In this document: positions 19,860 through 35,609 of the stretch, one piece after another
Layout of the letters: each line of letters begins with the position of its first letter
Numbering within the stretch: position 1 is the first letter of the stretch
Assembly: GCA_036169595.1 (NCBI GenBank)
Contig: CM069765.1
Location: 3,434,501 to 3,498,500, forward strand
DNA: 64,000 bases
Direction: 5' to 3'
Source: Dictyostelium firmibasis
Taxonomy: Eukaryota; Evosea; Eumycetozoa; Dictyosteliales; Dictyosteliaceae
The notes under the pieces: model-generated
What the model saw: only the letters and a program-made list of their open reading frames with translations
Told to the model about the DNA's origin: nothing
The model's database searches: none
Position numbers and translations under genes: made by a program

Positions 19860-20219
19860 GTGGTGGTAATGTTAATGGAAGTATAGCAAACCCTAGACAT
19901 AGTGTTTTACCACCTTCTTTACCAACTAGGCCACAATCTGTAATGTTTAAAAATACACCATTATCTGTAAACATATCATCATCTTCTTCCTCTTCTTCTT
20001 CCTCTTCCTCTTCTTCCTCTTCTTCCTCTTCTTCCTCAGCATCATCATTAGGTAGTAGTGCATCTCCACCACCTACACCAACTAAACCACCAATAACAAC
20101 AACATCAACCTCATCACCAAATCCTAGACATAGTATTTTACCATCTCTACCACCAAAAAAAACATCATCCTCTTCAAATTCTTTACCACCACCACCTGTA
20201 CCTGAGAAATCTCAAAACC

Positions 20220-20251
<32 letters not shown>

Positions 20252-20623
20252 AGTAATAATATAACACCACCATCTGTATCTCCAATTCTATCATCTTCTT
20301 TGTCATCATCCCCAACAAATACACCAACAACAACAACAACAAATCCATTAAGATCATCTACAGGATCACCAAAACCAATTTCAAATAGAGTTTCAATGTA
20401 TCTTCAAAATAGTAATACCTCTCCAGTAGTATTTTCCCCTCCATCCACTCAAAAATCCCAAAGAGTATTTAATAACTCGACTGGTTCAAGACCACTTTCA
20501 AATAGTTTAGACTTACCACCACCTCTAGCGCCAGTTGGGATGCCAACTGAATCATTGGAACCTTCTCAAAGAAATTCAAATTCCAATGAATCCATAATTA
20601 TCTCTGAGGTTAATTGGAATTAA
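17999..20623 (+). CDS. BAR-type and RhoGAP domain protein
   Basis: Two exons, 17999-18170 and 18309-20623, joined T / TA to give a Leu codon (828 aa). Residues 1-260 are helical and charged (SLEQSISNKWLQQLSEYQK, ARLSFDEASEQFKQLRKKQ) and resemble a BAR membrane-curvature domain of the ARHGAP17/nadrin type. The RhoGAP domain (about residues 335-520) has the arginine-finger motif EGIFRVSPN, with Arg near residue 378, and LVKAFLREMP-like and TSNLAVTVAPNVL motifs. The C-terminal 300 residues are Pro/Ser/Asn/Gln-rich with possible SH3 ligands (PPPPVPEK). It probably stimulates GTP hydrolysis by a Rac/Rho-type GTPase at curved membranes, linking actin to endocytosis or macropinocytosis. The target GTPase is unknown. 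Confidence 0.85.
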
Positions 20624-20661
20624 AAAAATTAATAATAATAAAACCAAACTCCTTATTTATT

Positions 20662-20700
<39 letters not shown>

Positions 20701-21409
20701 ATAATAATTAATTTTTTTATATTTATTTTATTTTTCATAAAGATTTCAGAAATCTTAAGGTGGTATAATCATAAACCATTATTGCATTACAAAATATTGT
20801 CATTGAATATAGAAATATAAAAATCAGCCCAAACTTTTTCAATCATCCAGAATGTCATACCAATTTTAGACTCTAACTGTTGTAATTTTGAAGAAAATAA
20901 TATTTAAATCTTTCGTCGAAAATCTTTGAAAAAAAAAAAAATAAAATAGTTTGAATATATAAAATAAAATAAAATTAATAAACAAGAAAAACAAAAAATA
21001 TATTATAATCTATATTTTTCTTGTTTTATTTATTTTGTTAATATATTAGTCCGTAAAAAACCTTTTGGAGATTTTTTTTTTTTTTTTTTTTTTTTATTTT
21101 TTTTTTTTTTTTTTTTTTTTTGGTGTGATTTAAAGTTGATTAAATATTTTAAACCTTTTAAAACTATATCTAAAATCTAATAAAAAAAAAAAAAGAAAAA
21201 ATTAGAAAAAATTAAAAAGGAGATATCATTATCTCAAAATTTTAAAAAAAAAAAAATTAAAAAAAACAACCCACAAAATTTAATTATCATTATTTTTTTT
21301 TTTTTTATTTTAATTATTATTATTTTAAAATTTAAATATGAAATAAATAAAAAAAATTAATTTTTTTTTTTATTTAAATTATTATTTTAAAATTTAAATA
21401 TGAAATTTT

Positions 21410-21441
<32 letters not shown>

Positions 21442-21720
21442 GAAATTTCAAAAAAAAAAAAACGCTGACGTAACCCTTCAAATAGGTTTTTTCTAAACAA
21501 TTAGTATTTATAATACTAACAGAAATTTGGGAACCTTAAAAAATATTTAAAAAAAAAAAAAACAATAAAAAAAAGAAAATTAAAAACAAAGTTATGAAAT
21601 AATAATAAAAAAAAATAAAAAAATAAAAAAATAAACATATATTATTATAAAGAAATCTTACGTTGATTGGTTAAATAATAATAAAAATATACGAAAGAAG
21701 GAAGGAAGAAAGGAAAAAAA

Positions 21721-21760
<40 letters not shown>

Positions 21761-21767
21761 TAGAAAA
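20624..21767. other. 1.1-kb intergenic region without a recognised gene
   Basis: Mostly dA/dT runs. Exceptions are a less biased patch at about 20740-20930, which includes a perfect short hairpin with arms AAGATTTC / GAAATCTT near 20740, and a patch at 21467-21535 with TGACGTAACCC. A purine-only tract of GAAA repeats at about 21692-21760 immediately precedes the cytochrome b5 start. No ORF, tRNA or snoRNA boxes were identified. Confidence 0.45.
21692..21760 (+). repeat. (GAAA)n polypurine tract upstream of cytochrome b5
   Basis: About 65 bases of almost pure purine, ending in about nine GAAA units, 8 bp before the ATG at 21768. It therefore lies in the 5' UTR or core promoter. Confidence 0.85.
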
Positions 21768-22143
21768 ATGATTAGTATAACACTTAAATCAGACGATTCT
21801 GTTAAATACTTTACAATTGAACAAATTAAAAAACACAATAAAAAAGAAGACTTTTGGACGATATTTCGTGATAAAGTTTATGATTTAACCGATTTTTGGA
21901 AAACACATCCTGGTGGTGATATTATTTTGGTAAGTTTTTATAATTCCTTAATTGTTTTTTTTATATAAAAAAAATAAAAAAACTAAATATTAACCTGGGT
22001 TTTTTTTTATTTTCAAAAAATGATAACAGGAAGGAGCAGGAAAGGATATGACATTTCTTTTTGATGATATTGGTCACAGTCATGATGCAGAGATATTATT
22101 AAAGCAATATTATATTGGAGAAATAGAAAAACCTAGAAAGTAA
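21768..22143 (+). CDS. Small cytochrome b5-like heme protein
   Basis: Two exons, 21768-21929 and 22030-22143 (phase 0; donor GTAAGT, acceptor AACAG), giving 91 aa. The family signature HPGGD (His47) and a second histidine in DIGHS (His70) should be the two axial heme ligands, with YDLTDFWKTHPGGD and LEGAGKD typical of the fold. It lacks a C-terminal membrane anchor, so it is probably soluble. Cytochrome b5 passes single electrons to desaturases, hydroxylases and similar enzymes. A second b5 domain, fused to a reductase, is encoded at 44668-45990. Confidence 0.87.
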
Positions 22144-22407
22144 TAACATATTTGCGGAAAAAAAAAAAAAAAAAAATTTGTACAGTAATAATAAAAAAAA
22201 AACTTTTTTTTTAATTAAAACAAAGTAATATATTAAAAACAAATAAAATAAAATAAAATAAAAATAAAATAAAATGGTTGGTAAAAAAAAAAAAAACAAC
22301 AAAAAATAAAAAAAAGAAAAAGGTGGTGGATAAAAATAGAAAAAAAAAACCTTTTTTTTTTATTTTTATTTTTATCTTTAATTTTTTTATTTACAATTGT
22401 AATTAAT

Positions 22408-23322
22408 TTAATCTTGATCAAAAGATCTTCTTTTTGGTAAGAAAGTTTTTTCTTTACTTGAAATTCTCTTTCTTTTAGTTTCCATGAATTTATCCAATTT
22501 ATTTGAGGATTTAAGTTGTTTGAATTTCTCTTGTAGTTCAAATTGTTTGACAGCTTTATTTGTGATGTGATATGGTGTTTTACCTTTTTTAACTGATTCA
22601 ATTTCGTTTGCCATGAGTTTATTCTTTGAATCTCTCTTTTGATCTTTTAATTGTTGAGATTTTAATTGTGATTTTTTGGATTGAATCTTTTTAAAGAGTT
22701 GATCTCTTTCACGACACTCTTCCATTTGTTTCCATGTTGTTTCCATTTTTTCAATGTCTCTCTTGATTACATCATCCAAGAAACCATATCTTTTTCTATA
22801 CAAATCTTCGTCATATTTACCACCTGATAATGAATCAAATCTTGGATCACGTACATTTAATTTAGTTTTATTAACAACCACTTGTCTAAATCTAGATACT
22901 GGTTTCATTGCTGTCATCTCAACTGGTGCATCACTTTTTTCTCTCTTTATATTATATTTATTTTTCGAATTGGTTTCTTCTTCTTTTGTTGATTTTTGAA
23001 GTTTGTGTTGTTGTTGTTGTTGTTCCTGTGATTGTTTTTGTGTCATTGTATTTAAATTTAATTTATTGGTTGGTCCATTCTTTTTATATTTTAATAATGT
23101 TGAAAATGATACATTTGATAATTGTTGTTTAATTAATTCTTCCTCTTCTTCTTCATCTTCCTCTTCTTCATCTCCTTCATCCTCATAATCACTTCCTTCA
23201 TACTTATTATCTTCATACATTTCTTCTTCATCTTCGTTATCATCACCATCATAATTATTGTCATATTCATCCTCATCATCTGATGGTGGTAATGGTCTTC
23301 TTTTTTTAGTATCTGGTTTCAT
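22408..23322 (-). CDS. rrp36: rRNA processing protein RRP36 homologue
   Basis: Single exon, 304 aa. The N-terminal third is acidic (long Asp/Glu/Tyr runs), then Gln-rich. The C-terminal half carries the RRP36 (former DUF947) signatures: RDPRFDSLSGGKYDEDLYRK, KKGKTPYHITNKAVKQ and KFMETKRKRISSKEK. RRP36 is a nucleolar component of the 90S pre-ribosome needed for early 18S rRNA processing in yeast and humans. Basic Lys/Arg clusters at the C-terminus fit nucleolar targeting. It is convergent with the small cytochrome b5 gene, leaving a 264-bp A/T-rich gap. Confidence 0.88.
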   Translation of the reverse strand: MKPDTKKRRPLPPSDDEDEYDNNYDGDDNEDEEEMYEDNKYEGSDYEDEGDEEEEDEEEEEELIKQQLSNVSFSTLLKYKKNGPTNKLNLNTMTQKQSQEQQQQQHKLQKSTKEEETNSKNKYNIKREKSDAPVEMTAMKPVSRFRQVVVNKTKLNVRDPRFDSLSGGKYDEDLYRKRYGFLDDVIKRDIEKMETTWKQMEECRERDQLFKKIQSKKSQLKSQQLKDQKRDSKNKLMANEIESVKKGKTPYHITNKAVKQFELQEKFKQLKSSNKLDKFMETKRKRISSKEKTFLPKRRSFDQD

Positions 23323-23734
23323 TTTTTTTATTGTTTTTTTATTTAATTTCTGTGTATATATATATATTCAAGTTTTATTTTAAATTTCTAAATAGTAATA
23401 TTTGTATTTTTATTTGTATTGGTATTATCTTTTTTTATTTTTTACAAAATAGTATTTGTTGTCGTTTTTTTTTTAAAATCAAAATAAAAAAACGAATCTA
23501 AAAATTGGTGAGATTTCGCAAGTTTTTTTTTTTTTTTTTTTTTTTTTTAAGTGGTTAATTAATTTCAATTCAAAAAAAAAAAAATAAATATAAAAAAAAA
23601 AAAAAAAATATTTTGTCATAATTAGACAAATAGAAACTATCGATTTACCCCATCAAGTTTTTTTTTTTTTTATTTTTTATTTTTTTTATTTTTTTTATTT
23701 TTTTTATTTTTTTATTTTTAAATTTTAAACCACA

Positions 23735-23774
<40 letters not shown>

Positions 23775-23990
23775 TATTACTGTATAATTTTTAATTGAAA
23801 AGCAAATTATTGATCAAAAAAAAAAAAAAAAAAAAACTAAATTTAAACAGAAATTATTAAAAACAGGAAAAAACAATTAACTTTTTTTTTTTTTTTTTTT
23901 AAAAACAAAAAAGGAAATTTTTTTTTAATAAAAATTTAAAGTTAAGATTTATTATTTTACCAACTAAAAAAAAAAAAAAAAAAAAAAAAA
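23323..23990. other. Divergent dA/dT-rich promoter region
   Basis: Lies between the divergent rrp36 and the RD/Q-rich gene. It consists almost wholly of homopolymer runs, with a less biased patch at about 23620-23655 (AATTAGACAAATAGAAAC). No gene was seen. Confidence 0.5.
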
Positions 23991-25754
23991 ATGGATAATG
24001 ATAATATTATTCCACAACAGATCCCAATTACAAATAAACTACCATCTTTAAACCAAATAATAAATCACTCTTCTTCTTCAAGACAACATTTAATCTATCA
24101 ACCAGATTTAAATGAAAGATCAAGACTTTCAAGTTTGGATCAAGAAAGAGATAGAGAAAGGGAAAGAGAGAACAGAGATAGAGATAGAGATAGAGACAGA
24201 GATAGAGATAGAGACAGAGACAGAGACAGAGACAGAGACAGAGATAGAGACAGAGATAGAGATAGAGAAAGGGAAAGGGAAAGGGAAAGAGAGAATAGAG
24301 ATAGAGACAGAGATCGGGAAAGAGACAGAGATAGAGACAGAGATAGAGATAGAGATAGAGAGGAACACATTTATAAACAACCTCAACCTCAACAACAACC
24401 TCAACAACCTCAACAACAACCTCAACAACAACAACAACAACACCAACAACAACACCAACAACAGCAACAATATTCACACCACCAACATATGCACATACAT
24501 CAACCAGGTCAATCTCAAGTCGGCTCACCACATTCACCAAGTCAACAATCTCAACATATGTATAACAACGGTACATCGCCACCTCATTTAAAATTAAACA
24601 AAGGTCCAACACCAAATCCTTCACCCTATCATTCAAATAATGGCTACAATCAACCAAACGTGTCACATCAACAACCTCAACAACCTCAACAACCTCAACA
24701 ACCTCAACAACCTCAACAACCTCAACAACAGCAACAGCAACAACAACAAACTCAACATGGTCAATTTCAGCAATATCAACATCAGCATCCACAACAATAT
24801 CACCAGCAACTACCTCAACAGCAACATCAGCAATATCAACAACATCAACTACAACAAAATCTACAACAAAATCAACAACAAAATCAACAACAACAACAAC
24901 AAAATCAACAACAAAATCAACAACAAAACCAACAAAACCAACAAAACCAAAATCAACAAAACCAAAATCAACAAAACCAAAATCAACAAAACCAAAATCA
25001 ACAAAACCAAAATCAACAAAACCAAAATCAACAAAACCAAAACCAACAACAAGGCCAACAAAGCCATCAAAATCACCATCAACAACCACAGCACCAACAA
25101 TATATTCAGTTACATCAACAACCAAACCCACAAATTCAACAAGCACAACAAATTTTACATGGATTCCAACCATCAAATGGGAATAGCAATGTTTTCCAGA
25201 GGGCAAACAATAGTAGTAATACTACAAATATAAATAGTAATTTTTTAAATGATTCAAGAAAAAAAAGACATATATATGAAGAGTCACAAGGAAATAATTG
25301 TAATAATATAAATGGTAATAACCAAAACAACAATAATAATAACAATAATAACAATAACAATAATAACAATAATAATAACAACAACAACAACAACAATATC
25401 AATAACAACAATAGTAATAATAGTAATAGCAATAGCAATAATAGTATTATTGGGTCATCAGATTCACCACTTTTGAATAGTGATGACTTAGAATCACCAA
25501 GAATGGGCAACTATTTAAAATACGCTCAAAATCAAGATGATCCAATATCCGATGATTCATTAGAGGATAGTGATCCATGTGAATTGGAACTACAACAACA
25601 AACAAATATAAATAATGGATTAATGATTTTTCACGATGCTCTCTCGCCTGAAGAAAATTATGATATGTATAATAAATTTAAATTTAATAATAATTCAACA
25701 AATAACAATAGTATTAATAGTGGAAATAATAACAATAGTAATTATAATAGTAAT

Positions 25755-25788
<34 letters not shown>

Positions 25789-25925
25789 GTAATAATAATA
25801 ATAAAAAACAATTAAATGGAAATCACAATAGTAATTCATCACCTTTACAACAAATACCATTGCAAAGTGGTAACCAAAATGTACAATCACCTCAAAATCA
25901 TCAAAATACCCCACCACAATCTTGA
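23991..25925 (+). CDS. Low-complexity protein with Arg-Asp repeat, Gln-rich and Asn-rich regions
   Basis: Single exon, 644 aa, with no recognised globular domain. Order of regions: a short Asn/Ser N-terminus; an alternating Arg-Asp/Arg-Glu segment (about residues 45-124) like the mixed-charge tracts of RNA-processing proteins; a long Gln/Pro/His region with QQP and QNQQNQ units (about residues 127-385); Asn runs; and an acidic patch (SDDSLEDSDPCELEL, about residues 520-535). Mixed-charge RD tracts often drive nuclear-speckle condensation, and Gln/Asn-rich segments are prion-like, so a nuclear RNA-related protein is plausible but unproven. The ATG directly follows a dA run, as is common for starts in this genome. 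Confidence 0.65.
24138..24363 (+). repeat. Polypurine GAGATA/GAGACA repeat encoding Arg-Asp dipeptides
   Basis: About 225 bases that are almost entirely purine on the + strand except for a T or C every sixth base (GAGATA, GAGACA) and short GGGAAA blocks. In frame it encodes alternating Arg with Asp or Glu. Confidence 0.9.
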
Positions 25926-26086
25926 AATTATATAAATGAAAAATAAAAATAAAATTTAAAAACAAATAAAAATAAATATAAATAAAAAATCAAAATTAAA
26001 TGTATATATGAAAAAAAAAAAAATAGAGTACTTGTTTTATGTTTTTTTTATTTATTTTTTTGTTTTTTTGTTTTAGTTTTTTTTAT

Positions 26087-27457
26087 TTAAGATAATAAAA
26101 ATGACATATTTGAATAATCACTTATCATTGGATTATAACGTGATTTTGTTTTAGTTTTATCCAAATATTCTGAACCATATTTTTTAACAAAGTTTTTATG
26201 TTTTAAAGAGACCACCTGAGATGATTGATAGTTTGGACGATCTTTATTTGTATAACAGTACATATTGTGAAGATTTTTCCAATCATGAGGGAAAAAGATA
26301 TCACAAGAGCCTGGCTGAACTAAAATTTCGTCTCTTTCAATGGATTGATAGCCACGTTTATTTGAGCCTGGAATATGGTATGGATTATTGATTTCACCGG
26401 TTGTAATTGGTATTTTCTCTTGAACGGTTGGAGCATTTTCGCCAGATACCAACGAAGGTAGTTCATCAAAATCTGCCAAAATAATATGATGCTTTGGGAA
26501 ATAGTGAGCAAATATTTGAAATAGTTTAAAACAAACCGTTGGAAGGTATTTTGTTTCATCATCCTTGAAAAATGATTTTATATTGACTTTATAGAAATCT
26601 ACTAGATCATTTATGAAGGATGAGAATGAGGATTTTGAGGTGATCGATCTCTCAAATTCCAAATACTCTTTTATGATTGGATCTGTCAATGGTCTAGAGT
26701 CTTCACGATGGAAACCAGATATTTGTTTCTTTTGAATTATATTATCTTTGCCTTTAATAGTTTCGAAAACGGTGCTATCAACGATTGACTCAAAGATACC
26801 ATTTGAAGTAATTGTTATTTTATCGTGTGGTAAATTATCGATTACCTCTGTCAATACTATAAAACATTCATCGTTTTCTTGAGTTTGATTCCATTCTAAA
26901 ATATTTGCATTAGTAATGTTTATATTTAATTGAGGGTGAGATTGTTTTATTCTGCTCAATTGTTTTCGTGCCAAAGGTTTTGAGATTTCAATGATTTTAT
27001 ACTCCATTCCATCATAGATTTCTTTATGATTATCACGAATATGGTTTAAAATATTCAATGCATTCGTACCTGAACCTGCACCAATTTCATAGATTTTCAA
27101 TTTTGCATCTGGTTGAGTGGGTTGAACTTGTGTTTTAAATTTTTCAATGATATAATTAGATATACACCAAGAATAATAGGGCTTAAAGATTTCAACAGGT
27201 GTTAACCATGCATGTTCTAAGCTTTTATAGATATAATGTAAATAGTTGGTATATTCTTTAAAGTTTGCAAATGAACTCAATTGTGGTGTTTCAATATCTG
27301 ATGGGATAATAACTTCTTTAGTTTGAAAATATCCATAATCTTTATGATATAATGATTCTTGAATAAAATCTCTCATTAATTGAGTTTTTTTTTTAATTGA
27401 GTTATTTTTTGGTTGTACTGTGAAATCTAAAAATGATGAAGAGGTTAATTGATTTGT

Positions 27458-27507
<50 letters not shown>

Positions 27508-27862
27508 TTGTTGTTGTTGTTTTCGTTTCTGAGGAATTATCATTATTATTATTTTTAATTGGTTTTGGCTTTATTCTTGATTTAAATAATTGATTTTCTT
27601 TGTTTTCTTTTTTTAAAACACTATAAATTTCGAAATCTTTTTCATCTTTATCTTTTTGTTCTGCAATTATTTGTGATTGTTTTTTTATTTGGTTTTCTAA
27701 TTCTATTGTCGCTCTATCTTTAGATTGATTTTTATATTTTGGTGATTCATTTTTAAATTGTCCAACACCCTTAGATGAATAATAATAATAGTTATATTTA
27801 TTTAAAAAATTAATATTAGTAAAAAATGTTGTCAATAGATTTTTGTTTTTTATCATTGTCAT
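26087..27862 (-). CDS. MidA/NDUFAF7-family SAM-dependent methyltransferase, probably mitochondrial
   Basis: Single exon, 591 aa. The N-terminus (MTMIKNKNLLTTFFTNINF) has few acidic residues and looks like a mitochondrial presequence. A Lys/Glu-rich linker with a Ser run follows. From about residue 160 the DUF185/Methyltransf_28 fold is visible: LMRDFIQESLYHKDYGYF at its start and the SAM-binding loop YEIGAGSGTNALNIL (about residues 257-272). Known members include NDUFAF7/MidA, which methylates an arginine of complex I subunit NDUFS2, and a yeast mitochondrial paralogue of unknown role. This protein diverges from classic MidA in the conserved N-terminal motif, so it may be the paralogous branch and its substrate is open. 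Confidence 0.75.
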
Positions 27863-28129
27863 TAAACTATTTTTTTCGAAAATGAAAAAAAAAAAAAAAA
27901 AAAAAAATTAAAAAATAAAAATAAATTAGTAAATTATATTTTTTATTAATTTTTATTTTAAATATTTTAAATATTGTCTATAAATTATTAAAAAACTATC
28001 AATTTCTTTTAATATTAAGGTATAAAAAAAAATATAATAAAAAAAAAATTTTTTTACGGAAAAATCAATTTTTATAGAAAATTGGAACACCAATAATTTC
28101 TAATGTTTTTCTTGAAATTTCATCCAATA

Positions 28130-28202
28130 GCCCAGATAGCTCAGTCGGTAGAGCGCAAGGCTTTTAACCTTGTGGTCGGGGGTTCGAGCCCCCCTTTGGG
28201 CG
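28130..28202 (+). tRNA. tRNA-Lys (anticodon UUU)
   Basis: A 73-nt cloverleaf can be folded by hand. The acceptor stem pairs GCCCAGA with TTTGGGC, followed by discriminator G. The D arm is GCTC/GAGC with box A TAGCTCAGTCGG. The anticodon arm is CAAGG-CTTTTAA-CCTTG, giving anticodon TTT. The T arm is GGGGG-TTCGAGC-CCCCC with an intact box B. There is no intron and no encoded CCA. The G+C-rich gene stands out sharply from its surroundings. Unusually, no run of four T follows until 28686 (see the next entry). Confidence 0.96.
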
Positions 28203-28482
28203 AAATCTTTCTGGCCCGTGTCTATTGGGCACGGGTTCGAATCTCGTCAAAGATGTTAATAAACCAACGGGGCTTAGCGCAGTGGTTCCGCGCTGAATCT
28301 CAAGCCTCCATGGCCAATAACTTGGGTTCGAGTCTTGGTCATTCCACCAAGTAACGTGGTCATAATTAAACCCTAATTATTGGAGGCTATGCGTAGTGGT
28401 TCTGCGCTGAATCACACAGTCTCCGTGGCCAATACCTTGGGTTCGAGCCTTAGGGTCATATCACGAAGTAACGTGGTCATAA
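28203..28482 (+). ncRNA. Tandem tRNA-like units with three extra box B sequences downstream of tRNA-Lys
   Basis: This block is about half G+C (33 of 60 bases in 28261-28320). Box B sequences GGTTCGAATC, GGTTCGAGTC and GGTTCGAGCC lie at 28234, 28325 and 28440. The first sits in a mini tRNA-like fold: ATCTTT (28206) pairs with AAAGAT (28248), enclosing a T arm ACGGG-TTCGAAT-CTCGT. Two units follow with a period of about 114-117 bp (28269-28365 and 28383-28482). Both have a D-arm-like GCGC/GCGC hairpin with box A (TAGCGCAGTGGT in unit 1), TGAATC, TGGCCAAT, the box B arm, and a shared end AAGTAACGTGGTCATAA. Neither folds into a complete tRNA. D. discoideum tRNA genes are known to carry downstream external B boxes, so these may be expanded examples. 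Confidence 0.55.
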
Positions 28483-28767
28483 ATAGCACACCTCATAATC
28501 AACAGGAAAAAACTATCCCCAAATAAACACATTACAAATGACAAATTACCATACAAAAATAACCCCAATATACTTTGATATTAAACCATATCCAATATAT
28601 AATAATATATAAATATTAACTTTATTATAAAAATATTTCTCATCGATACAACCATGTTTATGAAAAAAAAAAAAAAAAAAGTCACTTTTCTTTCCAAAAT
28701 AAAAATCTCGTCCCCACAGATAACATTCTAAAAATGATTATAAATATAAAAAAGGTATAGGGGATAC

Positions 28768-28806
<39 letters not shown>

Positions 28807-28810
28807 ATTG
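28483..28810. other. Intergenic DNA between tRNA-like block and TMEM53-like gene
   Basis: Less homopolymeric than other gaps up to about 28660, then dA runs up to the stop of the minus-strand gene. The first T4 run on the + strand after the tRNA is at 28686-28689. No ORF was seen. Confidence 0.5.
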
Positions 28811-29575
28811 TTAAAATTTTTTATTAGATGTTGTTATATTAATAAAGTTAACAATTGAATCCATATATTCTTCTCTATTATTTTTTAAATGTTCTATATG
28901 ATTTGACATAAACTTCTTTTCAATTATTATTCTATCTTTATAATTTGATTTTTTATCAGTATTGTTTAGTCTATCGACTAAATTTTCACTTGCTCCAGGG
29001 AAATAGGTATCATTTTCACTAAATATTACCAAAAAATGATAATGGTTTTTAAAAAGATATGGAACATCATGCTTGCAAAAATAATTTATAAAAGGTGTAA
29101 ACATAGGTACAGCATGTTGAATGATTTTTCCTATTGAACCTGCTTGTTCTCTAATTGCACTTTTAAAACCAGTTATAGCATCATTTGGAGTTATAACAAG
29201 ACCACTATCCATTACAATACCCTTAATATATGGTAAAATGTATCTATATTCTCCGTTTTCATCAAGTTCCAACATTTTTAAAAACCCAGATACAAAGCTT
29301 GCTCCAATACTTAAACCATGAATATAAACTGTTTTATTAACATTTGGATTGTCTTTGAAATATTTATTTAATTTCTTATTGAAAATTCTTCCACCGACTC
29401 TCATTAAATAAATTGTCATATCACATGGAGGTGTAAAAAGAAAAACATTGAAACCTTTCCAACATTCTCTATATTTATTCATTACTCTTTCATTTGAACC
29501 AACAAACCCAAATAAAATTAATAAAGGTGCAGTTTCTTGATTATTTTGTGAAGGGAAAAATTTATTTTCAAACAT
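28811..29575 (-). CDS. TMEM53-like (DUF829) alpha/beta-hydrolase fold protein
   Basis: Single exon, 254 aa. The DUF829/TMEM53 signature appears near the N-terminus (LLILFGFVGSNERVMNKY). A nucleophile-elbow-like GLSIG places Ser at residue 89, and a late Asp (SENDTYFPG) and His (SNHIEHLK) complete a possible catalytic triad. In animals TMEM53 is a nuclear-envelope protein that restrains BMP-SMAD signalling, but this family is broad and most members are uncharacterised. A hydrolase activity is possible because the triad is intact. Long dA/dT gaps flank the gene. Confidence 0.78.
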   Translation of the reverse strand: MFENKFFPSQNNQETAPLLILFGFVGSNERVMNKYRECWKGFNVFLFTPPCDMTIYLMRVGGRIFNKKLNKYFKDNPNVNKTVYIHGLSIGASFVSGFLKMLELDENGEYRYILPYIKGIVMDSGLVITPNDAITGFKSAIREQAGSIGKIIQHAVPMFTPFINYFCKHDVPYLFKNHYHFLVIFSENDTYFPGASENLVDRLNNTDKKSNYKDRIIIEKKFMSNHIEHLKNNREEYMDSIVNFINITTSNKKF

Positions 29576-30308
29576 TTTCTTTTGTCCTTTTTTTTCTTTT
29601 TAAAAAAATTTTAAATTCTTATTCAAACTTTTTTTTTTTTTTTATTTTTATATCTTTTTTTTTTCTCATTATTTTTTTTTTTCTTTTAATTTATCAAAAA
29701 AAATTACATTTTTTTATTTTTTATGGCACCATTTTTCAAATAGTATTTTATTAGATTAAATATGTTGGAATGTAAAACGGGATTACTTTTTTGATTTTCC
29801 CCAATCGTAGAATTAAAAAAACAAATATCCAACTAAAAAAGTTTCTCATCGAGAAAATTTCGGCTTTAAATTGAATATAATATGACGATAGTGGTTTCGG
29901 AGACCAATATATAGGAACAATTTTTTTTGTTTAGATTTGGGGGATTTTTAAAATTTTTTAAATTTTATTTTTTGACCAATATTTTTATTTCTTTAACTGT
30001 TTCATATTGATTTTAAAAAAAAAAAAAAAATTTTATCATTATTATTATTAATTATTAAAAAAAAAAAAAAAAAACCAGGTATGCATATATACATATACAT
30101 ATTTTTTTTATTATTTTTATTTTTATTATTTTTTTTTTTTTTATTTATTTTAAAAAAAAAAAATTTTTATTTTTTTATTTATTATATTTTTTTTTTTTTT
30201 TTTTTTTATTTTTTTATTATTATATTTAGAAGTCATTTTTTTATTTGAGAATAAATCATTTATTAAAATTTTTTATTGAAATTGACAATTTTAACCAAAA
30301 ATATTTGC

Positions 30309-30343
<35 letters not shown>

Positions 30344-30404
30344 ATTGTTCATTTTTTTTATTGCTCTTGCAACAAATATAACTTTTTTTTTTCTACTTTT
30401 TTTT

Positions 30405-30439
<35 letters not shown>

Positions 30440-30727
30440 TCACTTTTTTTTATTTTTATTTCTTGTTGTCATTCTTTTGTTTTTATAATAGAATTTCAAA
30501 TGATTTTTAAATTGAGTTCACTTTGAGTGTTCCTTAAATAGTTTGGGAAAAAAAAAAAAATTAAAAAAAAAAAAAAAAAAGAGTAAAAAACAAATAAAAA
30601 CAACCTATTATAGATATCATACAATAATATAAATAAGTAATAAATAATAAACAATCAAATAGTAATTACAATAATAATAACAGAAGGAATAAAAGACAAG
30701 TTATTTATAAAAAAATAAAAATATAGA
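29576..30727. other. 1.15-kb divergent intergenic region with a less biased island
   Basis: Mostly dT and dA runs. A more complex island at about 29760-29945 contains GGAATGTAAAACGGGATTAC, TTTCCCCAATCG, ATGACGATAGTGGTTTCGGAG and GATTTGGGGG. It has no long ORF and no tRNA box B. It may be a promoter element of either divergent gene or an unrecognised small RNA. Confidence 0.4.

Positions 30728-35609
<4,882 letters not shown>

Noticed and set aside
24028-25206. 392-codon minus-strand ORF, Val/Asp/Phe/Leu-rich
   Set aside because: Antisense shadow of the RD and Gln repeats; its composition simply mirrors CAA and GAGA repeats.
28103-28354. 83-codon + strand ORF across the tRNA region
   Set aside because: It overlaps the tRNA-Lys gene and the tRNA-like units, and the sequence is explained by RNA structure rather than coding.
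28266-28482. Two complete extra tRNA genes
   Set aside because: The D-arm and T-arm parts fit, but no 7-bp acceptor stem or 5-bp anticodon stem could be formed in either unit.
30245-30526. 93-codon Lys/Phe-rich ORF
   Set aside because: It comes from dA and dT runs in an intergenic gap and has no coding character.
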